Shown: positions 15,505 to 23,110 of the stretch, one piece after another
How the letters are laid out: every line of letters starts with the position of its first letter
How positions within the stretch are numbered: position 1 is the first letter of the stretch
Source: Bacteroidota bacterium
GTDB lineage: Bacteria; Bacteroidota; Bacteroidia; Sphingobacteriales; Sphingobacteriaceae
Length of the DNA stretch: 38,747 nt
Direction: 5' to 3'
NCBI GenBank assembly: GCA_013286235.1
Contig: JABDGE010000031.1
Coordinates: 1 to 38,747 of the forward strand
Made by a program: the position numbers and the translations under genes
Notes under the pieces: generated by a model
The model's input: the letters and a program-made list of their open reading frames with translations, nothing else
Told to the model about the DNA's origin: nothing
Database searches by the model: none

Positions 15505-16944
15505 TTATTTGGTATGAAGTTTAATCCAGTCCGAAATAATGTTCATAGCAACCGGCGACATGGTTTCTGAAATCTCCTCGTATTCGTTTGCCTGCCCGGT
15601 ATTGGCGGTTTGCAGCAGGTGGTTTAAGCCGGGTATCGCCTTTACTTCAAAATCCTTGTTACCGCTTTTGGTCAAGATTTCCTGTATGGCCGCCAGGTTT
15701 TCAGCGGCATTTACCTGGGTATCTTTTTGCCCGTTGATAGCCAATACCGGGCATTTAACTTTGCTAAGGTCTGCTTCGGGATCGTAACTTACAAAGAACC
15801 GGACCCAGGGTGATTTGAACATGCCATTGTAGTTCTTCAATATTTTGTCGGTCATATCGCCATGAATATTAAGCGCGTCAAGTGTGCCTTGCGGCTGTGC
15901 TTTTTCCCAAACATTAAAAGCTGCCATCGCATTCTTATCCAGGGTTTGCTCGTCGGCCGAGGTGGCAAACATTTTTAATATCTGCAGGTGCAGTTGTTCG
16001 AACGCGTTTACTGCCAAAGTGTCAATGCCCTGTTGCTTTAAGGAGTTTGCATATTGTTCGGCCAGCACGCTGGGACCTCCTGCTTCAGGCGCTCCCCATA
16101 ATACGATAAAGCTTACGTCTTTCCGGCGGGCGGCAACAATGGGCGCGATCATCCCGCCCTCGCTATGCCCAATCAAACCAACATGATGTTTGTTAACATC
16201 CGGCCTGGATTCCAGGTAGTTCAGGCTGGCTTCTACGTCGTACGAAAAATCGACGCTGGTTTTGCTATTAATGTCGGGCCCTAATGAGCTTTTGCCCGCG
16301 CCACGATCATCCACTCTTAAAACTGCTATGCCGTTTTTGGTCAGATAGTCGGCAAGCACCCAATAAGGTTTATGGCCCTTCATCATGGTTCCATCCCGGT
16401 CCTGCGTTCCACTGCCCCTGATAATGATGACAGCGGGGTATTTTCCTCCTCCGTCCGGCCGGGTAAATGTTGCGCCATAATGCAGGCTTTTATCGGAATT
16501 ATCGTATTCCACGTCCTCGCTGAAGTATCCGAAAGGCGGTTTGGGGGTTTGCGGCCTTACCGGGTCTTTTGTCAAAGCGGCTTTTTCTGCTTCACTAAGC
16601 CGTACGAGGCTAAGACTGATCTTTCCCCCGCGCTGCGAATAGGTTCCGGTGATGTTGTCTTTGCCATCCCAAACGCCTGAATATCCACCGCCGATCAGGG
16701 CTACGCCTATAACAAGGCTGTCATTTTTGACATGGGTACTGCTGCAGGCAATACCAAAAGCCTTTTGATCTGGACTGTCCATCGTGCTGGTGTAACCGGT
16801 GTCGGACGTTTTTTTGATGTTAAATACCACGTGCAGGTTTGTAGCGCCAACCGCAATCGCACCGATCCAGCTTCCGGCGATATTCTGTGCGCTAACTTCT
16901 CCGGCAAAAAACAAGTTGATCAAAACCCACAACAATTTTTTCAT
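15505..16944 (-). CDS. Exported alpha/beta-hydrolase with N-terminal beta domain
   Basis: A 479-residue exported protein (signal MKKLLWVLINLFFAGEVSAQ). Residues of about 21-115 form a beta-rich domain (GSWIGAIAVGATNLHVVFNI, TYSQRGGKISLSLVRL) common in front of Bacteroidetes hydrolases. The alpha/beta-hydrolase follows: HYGATFTRPDGGGKYPAVII, oxyanion RGSGTQDRDG, DDRGAGKSS, nucleophile GHSEGGMIAP, Asp region AINGQKDTQV and His in IPGLNHLLQ. Relatives are annotated as peptidase S9-like or general esterases; the substrate is unknown. It starts 5 bp after the sdpI-like stop and is followed 17 bp later by the beta-lactamase, within one operon. Confidence 0.83.
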   Translation of the reverse strand: MKKLLWVLINLFFAGEVSAQNIAGSWIGAIAVGATNLHVVFNIKKTSDTGYTSTMDSPDQKAFGIACSSTHVKNDSLVIGVALIGGGYSGVWDGKDNITGTYSQRGGKISLSLVRLSEAEKAALTKDPVRPQTPKPPFGYFSEDVEYDNSDKSLHYGATFTRPDGGGKYPAVIIIRGSGTQDRDGTMMKGHKPYWVLADYLTKNGIAVLRVDDRGAGKSSLGPDINSKTSVDFSYDVEASLNYLESRPDVNKHHVGLIGHSEGGMIAPIVAARRKDVSFIVLWGAPEAGGPSVLAEQYANSLKQQGIDTLAVNAFEQLHLQILKMFATSADEQTLDKNAMAAFNVWEKAQPQGTLDALNIHGDMTDKILKNYNGMFKSPWVRFFVSYDPEADLSKVKCPVLAINGQKDTQVNAAENLAAIQEILTKSGNKDFEVKAIPGLNHLLQTANTGQANEYEEISETMSPVAMNIISDWIKLHTK

Positions 16945-16949
16945 AAATT

Positions 16950-17609
16950 TTAGTTCAGGCTATGTTTTTTAAAGTACATGTAGGAGTAAATAAAAGGGAT
17001 GATCGTCATCACCGCCACCAGGCTGAGCATGACAATGGTTGCTGGCGCCGAAGGCAAGATAAGAGCGAATATGGTGACCAAAATTCCGCCGGCGAACCAC
17101 ATTTTTCTCACGAGGCGATGCGTAGCGCGCCAGTTGTCCTCATTTTCAAGCGCCCATGGCGTGCGGAAGCCGGCAAAATAGTTGGGTTTGATGCTGTTCA
17201 TGATATTTCCAATGAATACAAATAATAAACCTACCAGGGGCAGGATCAGCTTATCAATTTCAAAACCCCGGTTTACGGTAGCGTAAGTAACGGCTATATT
17301 CAAGGCCGATATAAAAATAACGATGCCGAAGGCAAGCTTTTGAAAAGTCGCCTCGCCATACTTTACTTTCTTTTTAGGATCAATAACTGGCAGGAATTTT
17401 AAAACGAGGTAAGCGAGCGCGGGCGCCGACAGTAACACCAGGCTTGTGGTCAAAAACTCGCCTTTATTTCCATAGCGGTTAACAACCCCATTCAGACCAT
17501 AATGTACCGGAACGATTTGCGGCAACGAGGAATAAATAAAAAACAGGTAGGCTGCCGGCAATAACCATACTACCAGGGCAGCAGCGTCTAAAATGGTAAA
17601 CTTTTTCAT
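16950..17609 (-). CDS. SdpI-like integral membrane protein (DUF1648)
   Basis: A 219-residue membrane protein with six likely transmembrane segments. The N-terminal DUF1648 domain shows LPQIVPVHYGLNGVVNRYG (31-49), and the C-terminal half has the SdpI signature NYFAGFRTPWALENEDNWRA followed by THRLVRK. In Bacillus subtilis SdpI is the immunity protein against the SDP killing factor and also sequesters the repressor SdpR. No sdpC-like toxin gene is nearby, so an immunity or membrane-stress sensing role is an inference from the partner gene: it lies 10 bp behind an SdpR-like repressor gene. Confidence 0.85.
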   Translation of the reverse strand: MKKFTILDAAALVVWLLPAAYLFFIYSSLPQIVPVHYGLNGVVNRYGNKGEFLTTSLVLLSAPALAYLVLKFLPVIDPKKKVKYGEATFQKLAFGIVIFISALNIAVTYATVNRGFEIDKLILPLVGLLFVFIGNIMNSIKPNYFAGFRTPWALENEDNWRATHRLVRKMWFAGGILVTIFALILPSAPATIVMLSLVAVMTIIPFIYSYMYFKKHSLN

Positions 17610-17619
17610 TGTTAATGAT

Positions 17620-17895
17620 CTATTTCTTTTTTGATTGTAAACCTATTATCCAGGTCAGCATCTCGTCCATTACGGTTGTATTCAGGGAGTACAAAATAAA
17701 CTGACCTTCTTTAACCGACACAACTAAACCGGCCTGCCTGAGCAGGTCGAGGTGGTGTGAAATACTGGGTTTTGAAATATTGAACTGGTCTGCGATCTCC
17801 CCTGCTGTCAGGTCCTTTTCCTTCAGTAAGTCCAATATCTCTCTCCGCGTTGGGTCGTTCAGGGCTTTGAACAGCGTATTCAAATCAACCTCCAT
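17620..17895 (-). CDS. ArsR-family repressor, SdpR-like
   Basis: A 91-residue winged-helix protein: LFKALNDPTRREILDLLKE (8-26), recognition region TAGEIADQFNISKPSISHHL (30-49), wing KEGQFILYSLNTTVMDEMLT. This closely follows SdpR of Bacillus subtilis, including the ISKPSISHHL helix and the GQFxxYSLNTTV wing, and it lacks the Cys ligands of metal-sensing ArsR proteins. It heads an operon with the SdpI-like gene, an arrangement conserved with sdpRI. A 22-bp palindrome begins 6 bp before its start codon, so autorepression is likely. Confidence 0.88.
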   Translation of the reverse strand: MEVDLNTLFKALNDPTRREILDLLKEKDLTAGEIADQFNISKPSISHHLDLLRQAGLVVSVKEGQFILYSLNTTVMDEMLTWIIGLQSKKK

Positions 17896-17900
17896 TTAAA

Positions 17901-17922
17901 TATTTAGACAAATATCTAAATA
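17901..17922. promoter_or_regulatory. Candidate SdpR-type operator (perfect inverted repeat)
   Basis: TATTTAGA, a 6-base spacer, then TCTAAATA: two perfect 8-base arms. It begins 6 bp upstream of the sdpR-like start codon. On the minus strand a TTTG lies upstream and the palindrome contains ATATTTG, a near-match to the -7 element, so a bound repressor would cover the promoter. Confidence 0.65.
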
Positions 17923-18004
17923 CTTTTTTAAATTCCAAATTTTTTTATGAAGCAGCGGATAAGTCGTCAAATTTTCGTTAATTCAGCAATCCCAAAATCC
18001 CGTC

Positions 18005-19624
18005 ATGCAAAGAAGAAATTTCCTGAAAACCGGCGCCGTTGCCGGATTAACTTTTACTACGCTGGCCGCAGCATCATGCAAACAGGCCTCATCGCCATCA
18101 GGCGCAACCGATGAGCAGAAAGCCGATGATTTTGAATTGAACGAAATAGCCATTGATGCGTTGCAGCAGAAAATGCAGAGCAAAGCGTATACATCACGGC
18201 AAATCACCGACCTCTATTTAAAAAGAATAGATGCGATAGATAAGAATGGGCCAAAATTGAATGCGGTGATCGAGCTGAACCCCGATGCTTTGGACATTGC
18301 TGATGCGATGGACAAAGAGCGGGCAGCTGGAAAAATACGCGGGCCGCTGCATGGCATACCTGTTTTGATAAAGGATAATATTACAACAGGCGATAAAATG
18401 CACACCACCGCCGGCGCGTTAGCGATTGCAGATAATGTGATGAAGGAGGATGCTTTTATCATCAAAAAACTGAGGGAGGCCGGTGCGGTATTGCTCGGCA
18501 AAACCAATTTGAGCGAGTGGGCAAACTTCCGTTCTACACGCTCCACCAGCGGCTGGAGCAGCCGGGGCGGGCAAACCAAGTGCCCTTACGTTTTAAACCG
18601 GAATCCCAGCGGATCAAGTGCCGGATCAGGTTCGGCGGCTTCGGCGAACCTATGCGCAATAGCCATAGGTACGGAGACCGATGGGTCTATTGTTTCGCCA
18701 TCGTCGGTTAACGGGCTGGTAGGAATTAAGCCGACCGTTGGCTTATGGAGCCGCAGCGGAATTATCCCTATTTCAAAAACGCAGGACACTGCGGGGCCAA
18801 TGGCGCGTACGGTAAGGGATGCAGCAATTTTATTGGGCGCTTTGGCCGGCGAAGACCCGCAGGATAGCTATACCACAGGTAACAAGGGTAAAATTGAAGC
18901 AGATTACACCAAATTTTTAGATGCGGGCGGGCTGAAGGGAAAGCGGATCGGCGTCGAAAAAGACGCATTAAAGATCAATCCGCAAATGGACCCGATATTT
19001 AAAGAAGCCATCGACCTGCTGAAAAGTAAAGGCGCAACCATCGTTGAGGTGGAGTTGTACAAACAATTGAAGCCGATGGGCAATGCCGACTTTACCGTAT
19101 TGCTTTATGAGTTTAAAGATGGCCTGAATCAATATTTGAGCAAAGCCAATTCTAAAGTGAAATCCATAGCGGATGTTATCGCGTTCAACAAAGCAAACGA
19201 AGCCAGCGCGATGCCTTATTTTAAACAGGAGATATTGGAACAGGCACAGGCGAAGGGCGGTTTAGACAGCAAAGAGTACCTGGACGCCGTCGCCAAAACC
19301 ACTGGCACTACCCGGACGGCGATTGATGCGATCATAAAAGACAACAAACTTGACGCAATTGTGGCGCCGACAAATGGTTTTGCAATTTGCATCGACCTTG
19401 TAAACGGGGATTATGATAACGGTTTTTCATTTTCAGCACCGGCAGCACTGGCGGGGTACCCGCATATCACAGTGCCGATGGGTTATTTCCACGAACTTCC
19501 CGTTGGGATAAGCTTCGTGAGCACGCCCTATAAGGAAGGCGATATTATTAAGCTGGCTTATGCGTATGAACAGGCTTCAAAAAAACGCGTGCCGCCAAAG
19601 TTTAACGGGGATTTACAGGGTTGA
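18005..19624 (+). CDS. Tat-exported amidase, amidase-signature family
   Basis: A 539-residue enzyme of the amidase-signature family. The N-terminus MQRRNFLKTGAVAGLTFTTL followed by AAASC is a twin-arginine signal with a lipidation Cys at residue 25, so the protein is probably anchored in the periplasm. The catalytic triad is present: Lys123 in PVLIKDN, the cis-Ser in NPSGSSAGS (204/205), and the nucleophile Ser228 in GTETDGSI. Relatives hydrolyse amides such as indoleacetamide, peptide amides or acyl amides; being exported, it is not the GatA subunit. The gene ends at the sequence TGATCA, where its stop directly abuts that of the convergent gene. Confidence 0.88.
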   Translation: MQRRNFLKTGAVAGLTFTTLAAASCKQASSPSGATDEQKADDFELNEIAIDALQQKMQSKAYTSRQITDLYLKRIDAIDKNGPKLNAVIELNPDALDIADAMDKERAAGKIRGPLHGIPVLIKDNITTGDKMHTTAGALAIADNVMKEDAFIIKKLREAGAVLLGKTNLSEWANFRSTRSTSGWSSRGGQTKCPYVLNRNPSGSSAGSGSAASANLCAIAIGTETDGSIVSPSSVNGLVGIKPTVGLWSRSGIIPISKTQDTAGPMARTVRDAAILLGALAGEDPQDSYTTGNKGKIEADYTKFLDAGGLKGKRIGVEKDALKINPQMDPIFKEAIDLLKSKGATIVEVELYKQLKPMGNADFTVLLYEFKDGLNQYLSKANSKVKSIADVIAFNKANEASAMPYFKQEILEQAQAKGGLDSKEYLDAVAKTTGTTRTAIDAIIKDNKLDAIVAPTNGFAICIDLVNGDYDNGFSFSAPAALAGYPHITVPMGYFHELPVGISFVSTPYKEGDIIKLAYAYEQASKKRVPPKFNGDLQG

Positions 19625-20107
19625 TCAAACAATGCTGGCTAAATAAGCGGCCATGATCACTAAAATATAAATATCCGAAACCATGGCTACAACCTCGTTC
19701 GGCGTTTCGGGCTTTTTTATGAGGTGGTAAACGCCCGCTATGCCCATATACAAACCACCGGTAAAGGCAGCAGCGGGGCGCCAGTCAGATATGAACAGTG
19801 AAAGTATACCCGCCAGTCCGAAACATACGTTGGCAAAACCCAATTCCCTAACAACCACCTGGCCGCTGGGGTCATGTACATGAAAAATATCCCTGAGGGT
19901 AAAAAGCGGCTTCGCCACTTGCCTTAAGCCGGCGGCAAAAAGCCGGACGCCGATAGCCCAAAAAACAAACCATTTGCCAACCAGCGGCATAATCGGGGCG
20001 CCGGGGTAAGGAAAATATTCTACCCCGACGGAGATGGCAGGCAAAATTACCATCAGCACAAGAAGGGAAACGAGGTAGCCCCTGCTTATTTTCCCGTTGC
20101 TTTCCAT
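19625..20107 (-). CDS. Four-segment membrane protein, DUF6790-like
   Basis: A 160-residue membrane protein with about four hydrophobic helices (YLVSLLVLMVILPAISVG, WFVFWAIGVRLFAAG, GFANVCFGLAGILSLFI, IYILVIMAAYLASI). The central VVRELGFANVCFG stretch recalls the DUF6790 family; the assignment is tentative. The ATG at 20107 is preferred over the GTG two codons upstream. It lies 21 bp behind the DUF1003 gene, so the two may be cotranscribed. Its stop codon touches the stop of the convergent amidase gene with no base between. Confidence 0.65.
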   Translation of the reverse strand: MESNGKISRGYLVSLLVLMVILPAISVGVEYFPYPGAPIMPLVGKWFVFWAIGVRLFAAGLRQVAKPLFTLRDIFHVHDPSGQVVVRELGFANVCFGLAGILSLFISDWRPAAAFTGGLYMGIAGVYHLIKKPETPNEVVAMVSDIYILVIMAAYLASIV

Positions 20108-20128
20108 AAGCACAACCGGTAAAATCGT

Positions 20129-20590
20129 TTAAACGCCCGCCTTATCCTCCAGGCGCTTCAATATCTTCATCATGATCTCATTTTGGTATTCAAGGTGGGT
20201 CAGGATCGTTTCGATTTCGAGCTCGGCCTGCAGGTTTATTTTGAGGTCTTCTTCTTCCCTGATATCTGCCTGAACCGACTGAACATTCTGACCGACCATG
20301 ATGAGCGGCATCAGAAAAAGCTGGATCATATTGGAAATAAAAAGCCACAGCACAAAGGCGGGGTATGGATCAAATCTCGCTGCTTTTGGGGCGAACATAT
20401 TCCAGCCAAGCCAGATCACTGTCCAGGTGAAAACAATGATGAAAAAGCCCATACTGCCCACATGATCGGTTATCCATACCGCAATTTTATCGAGGGTGGT
20501 TTTTTTAAGTTTGCTTTTCGAACTTAAGCTTAAAATTTCCTTCCTCTTTTCGATGCATTCCTGGATGGAAAGCGGTTTCTTGGAATCCAT
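20129..20590 (-). CDS. DUF1003 membrane protein
   Basis: A 153-residue protein with the DUF1003 core: DKIAVWITDHVGSMGFFIIV (34-53), then WLGWNMFAP and DPYPAFVLWLFISNMIQLFL, giving two membrane helices joined by a short loop. A cytosolic helical tail follows (AELEIETILTHLEYQNEIMM). The function of the family is unknown; some members are linked to cyclic-nucleotide or stress responses, which I cannot support here. An exact -7 element lies 33 bp upstream. Confidence 0.85.
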   Translation of the reverse strand: MDSKKPLSIQECIEKRKEILSLSSKSKLKKTTLDKIAVWITDHVGSMGFFIIVFTWTVIWLGWNMFAPKAARFDPYPAFVLWLFISNMIQLFLMPLIMVGQNVQSVQADIREEEDLKINLQAELEIETILTHLEYQNEIMMKILKRLEDKAGV

Positions 20591-20623
20591 AGGTTATTAT
20601 TTAATTAAGGTTAATCTATCCAT

Positions 20624-20631
20624 CAAATCTA
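20624..20631 (-). promoter_or_regulatory. -7 element TAGATTTG for DUF1003 gene
   Basis: An exact TAnnTTTG on the minus strand, 33 bases upstream of the start codon. No convincing -33 TTTG was found. Confidence 0.45.
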
Positions 20632-20734
20632 ATCATTTGAACCGATATTAAAATTGGCGCCGACTGGCGAATGGTAATCATATTTATAGGTGTTCCATGC
20701 ATTTAAAATCCTATATTTCGAAAAAAATATCGCT

Positions 20735-21655
20735 ATGGAATTTGGCCGCATACCACACGAAGAGCTGGCGCTAACTGATTTTACGCTGCCTCCTGATTCA
20801 GATTTAACCCTTGAAACCCTCGTTGCTGCCAAAAATACAGGGACCTTGCAGGTACGTGTGGGCTGCGCCAAGTGGGGGCGCAAAGAATGGCTGGGCAAAA
20901 TATATCCGCCAAAAACTAAGGACGCTAATTTTCTGGATGAATATGTAAAGCACTTCGACTGTATTGAGCTTAACGCAACGTTTTATAATATCTACGGGCC
21001 CCAGGTGATCGGCAAATGGAAGGAAAAAGCGGCCACAAATCCCAATTTTAAGTTTTGCCCCAAGTTTTCGCAAACCATCACCCACATCCGCAGGCTAAAA
21101 AACGCCGACGAGATCACCACCCAATACTATGCCGGTATTATGGCATTTGGCGAAACCCTGGGGCCTTTGTTCCTGCAGGTGGGCGACAATTTTACGCCGA
21201 AGAGTTTGCCGGAGCTAAGGGCATACCTGGAAAAGCTGCCTACAGATCTGCCGGTATTTTTGGAAGTGAGACACAAAGAGTGGTTTGCTGTAGATGCCAA
21301 TCGCAAGGCTTTATTCAGTATGCTGCATGAACTGAATATCGGCGCCGTGATCACTGATGCGGCCGGCCGCCGCGACGTGGTACATATGGAACTTCCGACG
21401 CCGCATGCTTTTATACGTTTTGTGGGCAACAGCCTTGATCCTACCGACTATAAACGGATTGACGACTGGGTTACCCGGATTAAACAATGGCAGCAAATGG
21501 GATTACAATCAGTTTGGTTTTTTATGCACCAGCACGATGAGCGCTACTCGCCCGAGTTAGCGGATTATGTTTCGGAGCAGTTTAATATACATTTAGGGTT
21601 GAACTTATTACGGCCAACCTTCATGAGCAGGGACAATGGCCCAGCCGGCAGTTGA
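20735..21655 (+). CDS. DUF72 (YecE-like) protein
   Basis: A 306-residue TIM-barrel-like protein. Diagnostic stretches are VGCAKWGRKEWLGKIYP, YVKHFDCIELNATFYN, KFCPKFSQTITHIRRL, PVFLEVRHKEWF and ADYVSEQFNI. The start at 20735 (MEFGRIPHEEL) is chosen over 20690, because a near -7 word (TATATTTC at 20712-20719) lies inside the longer frame. The biochemical role of DUF72 proteins is not established; the fold resembles endonuclease IV-like barrels. It runs convergently towards the DUF1345 gene, 27 bp away. Confidence 0.87.
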   Translation: MEFGRIPHEELALTDFTLPPDSDLTLETLVAAKNTGTLQVRVGCAKWGRKEWLGKIYPPKTKDANFLDEYVKHFDCIELNATFYNIYGPQVIGKWKEKAATNPNFKFCPKFSQTITHIRRLKNADEITTQYYAGIMAFGETLGPLFLQVGDNFTPKSLPELRAYLEKLPTDLPVFLEVRHKEWFAVDANRKALFSMLHELNIGAVITDAAGRRDVVHMELPTPHAFIRFVGNSLDPTDYKRIDDWVTRIKQWQQMGLQSVWFFMHQHDERYSPELADYVSEQFNIHLGLNLLRPTFMSRDNGPAGS

Positions 21656-21682
21656 TCGACTCTTTTTTTTGCAAACCCCTAT

Positions 21683-22390
21683 TCAGGACACCAGCCCCGA
21701 TATCACATTAATACTCAAAGCCAATATGGCGGTATTAAAGGCGAAGGAGAATATAGCATGCACTACGCAAACGCGCCTCAACCTGCGCGATGTGATATTC
21801 ACGTCAGATACCTGGAAGGTCATGCCCACGACAAAGGAGAAGTAAACGAAATCGAGGTAATCCGGATCCTCATGGCCCGGGAATTGAAGGCCGCCGGCGG
21901 GTTTTGTGATACCTTCAGCATCAATAACAGGGGTATAATATAAGTGGGCGTACCGTACAGTGTACATGGTATGCAGCAGCCACCACGAAATGACCACAGC
22001 CGTTATCGCAAGTAGAATGTGTTCATTTTTTGCCAGGTCGGGCAAACCTTTGGTTGATTTTAACAGGTAAACGATTGCGCCAAGGCTAACTACCGCTGCT
22101 GTTGTAATAAACAAGAAAAGGAAGGTAAGACTGGAGTCTTGCAGACCAGCTATTTTCCGAACCTCACGGGGATGGGATGATAGGATGATGATCCAATTGA
22201 GCAGGATAATGGTTAACGCACAACCTATCCAAACGATCAAAATTAAAGCAGGGGTATGCACCCTATCGCGGAAGCAAAAAAACACAATTAGGCTCACCAG
22301 CAGAGCAATCATCAAACGGTAGTGCGCGTCTAATCGAAAAAAAAGTCGTTTATCGGTTGTAATAGTTTTTGTCATATCGGATGATTCCAT
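21683..22390 (-). CDS. DUF1345 membrane protein
   Basis: A 235-residue membrane protein with about six helices. The family signature is the C-terminal half: DPDYLDFVYFSFVVGMTFQV, then SDVNITSRRLRRVCVVHAIF and AFNTAILALSINVISGL. The ATG at 22390 follows a TTG in the same frame and is preferred. An exact -7 element sits 34 bp upstream. The function of DUF1345 is unknown. Confidence 0.85.
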   Translation of the reverse strand: MESSDMTKTITTDKRLFFRLDAHYRLMIALLVSLIVFFCFRDRVHTPALILIVWIGCALTIILLNWIIILSSHPREVRKIAGLQDSSLTFLFLFITTAAVVSLGAIVYLLKSTKGLPDLAKNEHILLAITAVVISWWLLHTMYTVRYAHLYYTPVIDAEGITKPAGGLQFPGHEDPDYLDFVYFSFVVGMTFQVSDVNITSRRLRRVCVVHAIFSFAFNTAILALSINVISGLVS

Positions 22391-22424
22391 CAATGGGCAA
22401 TTGTTGTTACCTGGATGGTAAAAA

Positions 22425-22432
22425 CAAAAATA
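22425..22432 (-). promoter_or_regulatory. -7 element TATTTTTG for DUF1345 gene
   Basis: An exact TAnnTTTG on the minus strand, 34 bases upstream of the ATG at 22390. Confidence 0.45.
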
Positions 22433-22520
22433 TGTTTTAAAAATGAAGTATTTTGTGTGGCGAGGCTGATAGATCGCCTAAAAACGCTAAAGGCATATTT
22501 GGCTTGTATGGCGGTTAACA

Positions 22521-22801
22521 GGAGACTCCGCCGGAGTTTTAAAACTTTTGGTTTATGTTCTATTGATAGGCGACCAATCCGGGGTCAACCTTGTTTATAA
22601 AAAGTAAGCTTTTATCTCCGCCAGGGGCGGTTTCGGCAAAACTGCAATTGACGAATTCAAAGGATAAAAGCGTCGACATATAACAAATTTACGCTAAACC
22701 GTTACCTTTTTTCGGTTAATACAAAAAACCGAGCCAGCGTTGGCTCCGGAGGAGCCTCCTGTTTATAGAAAACAAACAGAACATTTTAGGACTCCAGAGT
22801 C
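22521..22801. repeat. Cluster of variable-stem hairpins with TGTTTATAGAAAA tails
   Basis: This occupies most of the 480-bp gene-free stretch 22394-22874. Hairpins: ACTCC-GCC-GGAGT (22525-22537); GACC...GGTC (22572-22586) with tail AACCTTGTTTATAAAAA; GGCTCC-GGA-GGAGCC (22742-22756) with tail TCCTGTTTATAGAAAACAAA; GACTC-CA-GAGTC (22790-22801). No open frame or RNA gene is recognisable. The stems differ in sequence while the tail is conserved, as in the copies at 33458 and 37683. The other bases of the stretch show nothing I can name. Confidence 0.65.
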
Positions 22802-22874
22802 TCCTACTTCGAAGCGCCTTTGAAAATGCCATTTTGTTAGACGTGCCAGCCTTGAGGGCAATTGACACGATTTT

Positions 22875-23069
22875 CTAAAATATAATCTCTGCCACACGCC
22901 CTACCTGCCCGTCTTCCAATCTTACTTTGATTCCGCGGGAATGATACGCGGCACTTGTCAGCAAATCTTTGACGATCCCCCTCGTTTTTTTACCGCTCCG
23001 CTGGTCTTTTTTGAGGATGATGTCAACCTCGAGGCCGGGGTAAATGTCGCTGCGGGTCCGTCCGTGCAT
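22875..23069 (-). CDS. YwbE-family protein (DUF2196)
   Basis: A 64-residue basic protein matching the YwbE family along its length: RSDIYPGLEVDIILKKDQRS, then GKKTRGIVKDLLT and GIKVRLEDGQVGRVAEI, a small beta-rich fold. The ATG at 23069 (MHGRTRSDIYPG) matches the family's N-terminus; the frame stays open to a TTG at 23114 that would overlap argH by four bases. Function unknown. It follows argH at 41 bp and may be cotranscribed with it. Confidence 0.8.
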   Translation of the reverse strand: MHGRTRSDIYPGLEVDIILKKDQRSGKKTRGIVKDLLTSAAYHSRGIKVRLEDGQVGRVAEIIF

Positions 23070-23110
23070 CTTGTTTTTTATTTTTTGTGAATTATACCGG
23101 TTGGGAATGA

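Noticed and set aside
22742..22772. Intrinsic terminator
   Set aside because: The hairpin is followed by an A-rich, not T-rich, tail on the same strand, the stem is only 6 bp, and the tail is conserved in unrelated places.
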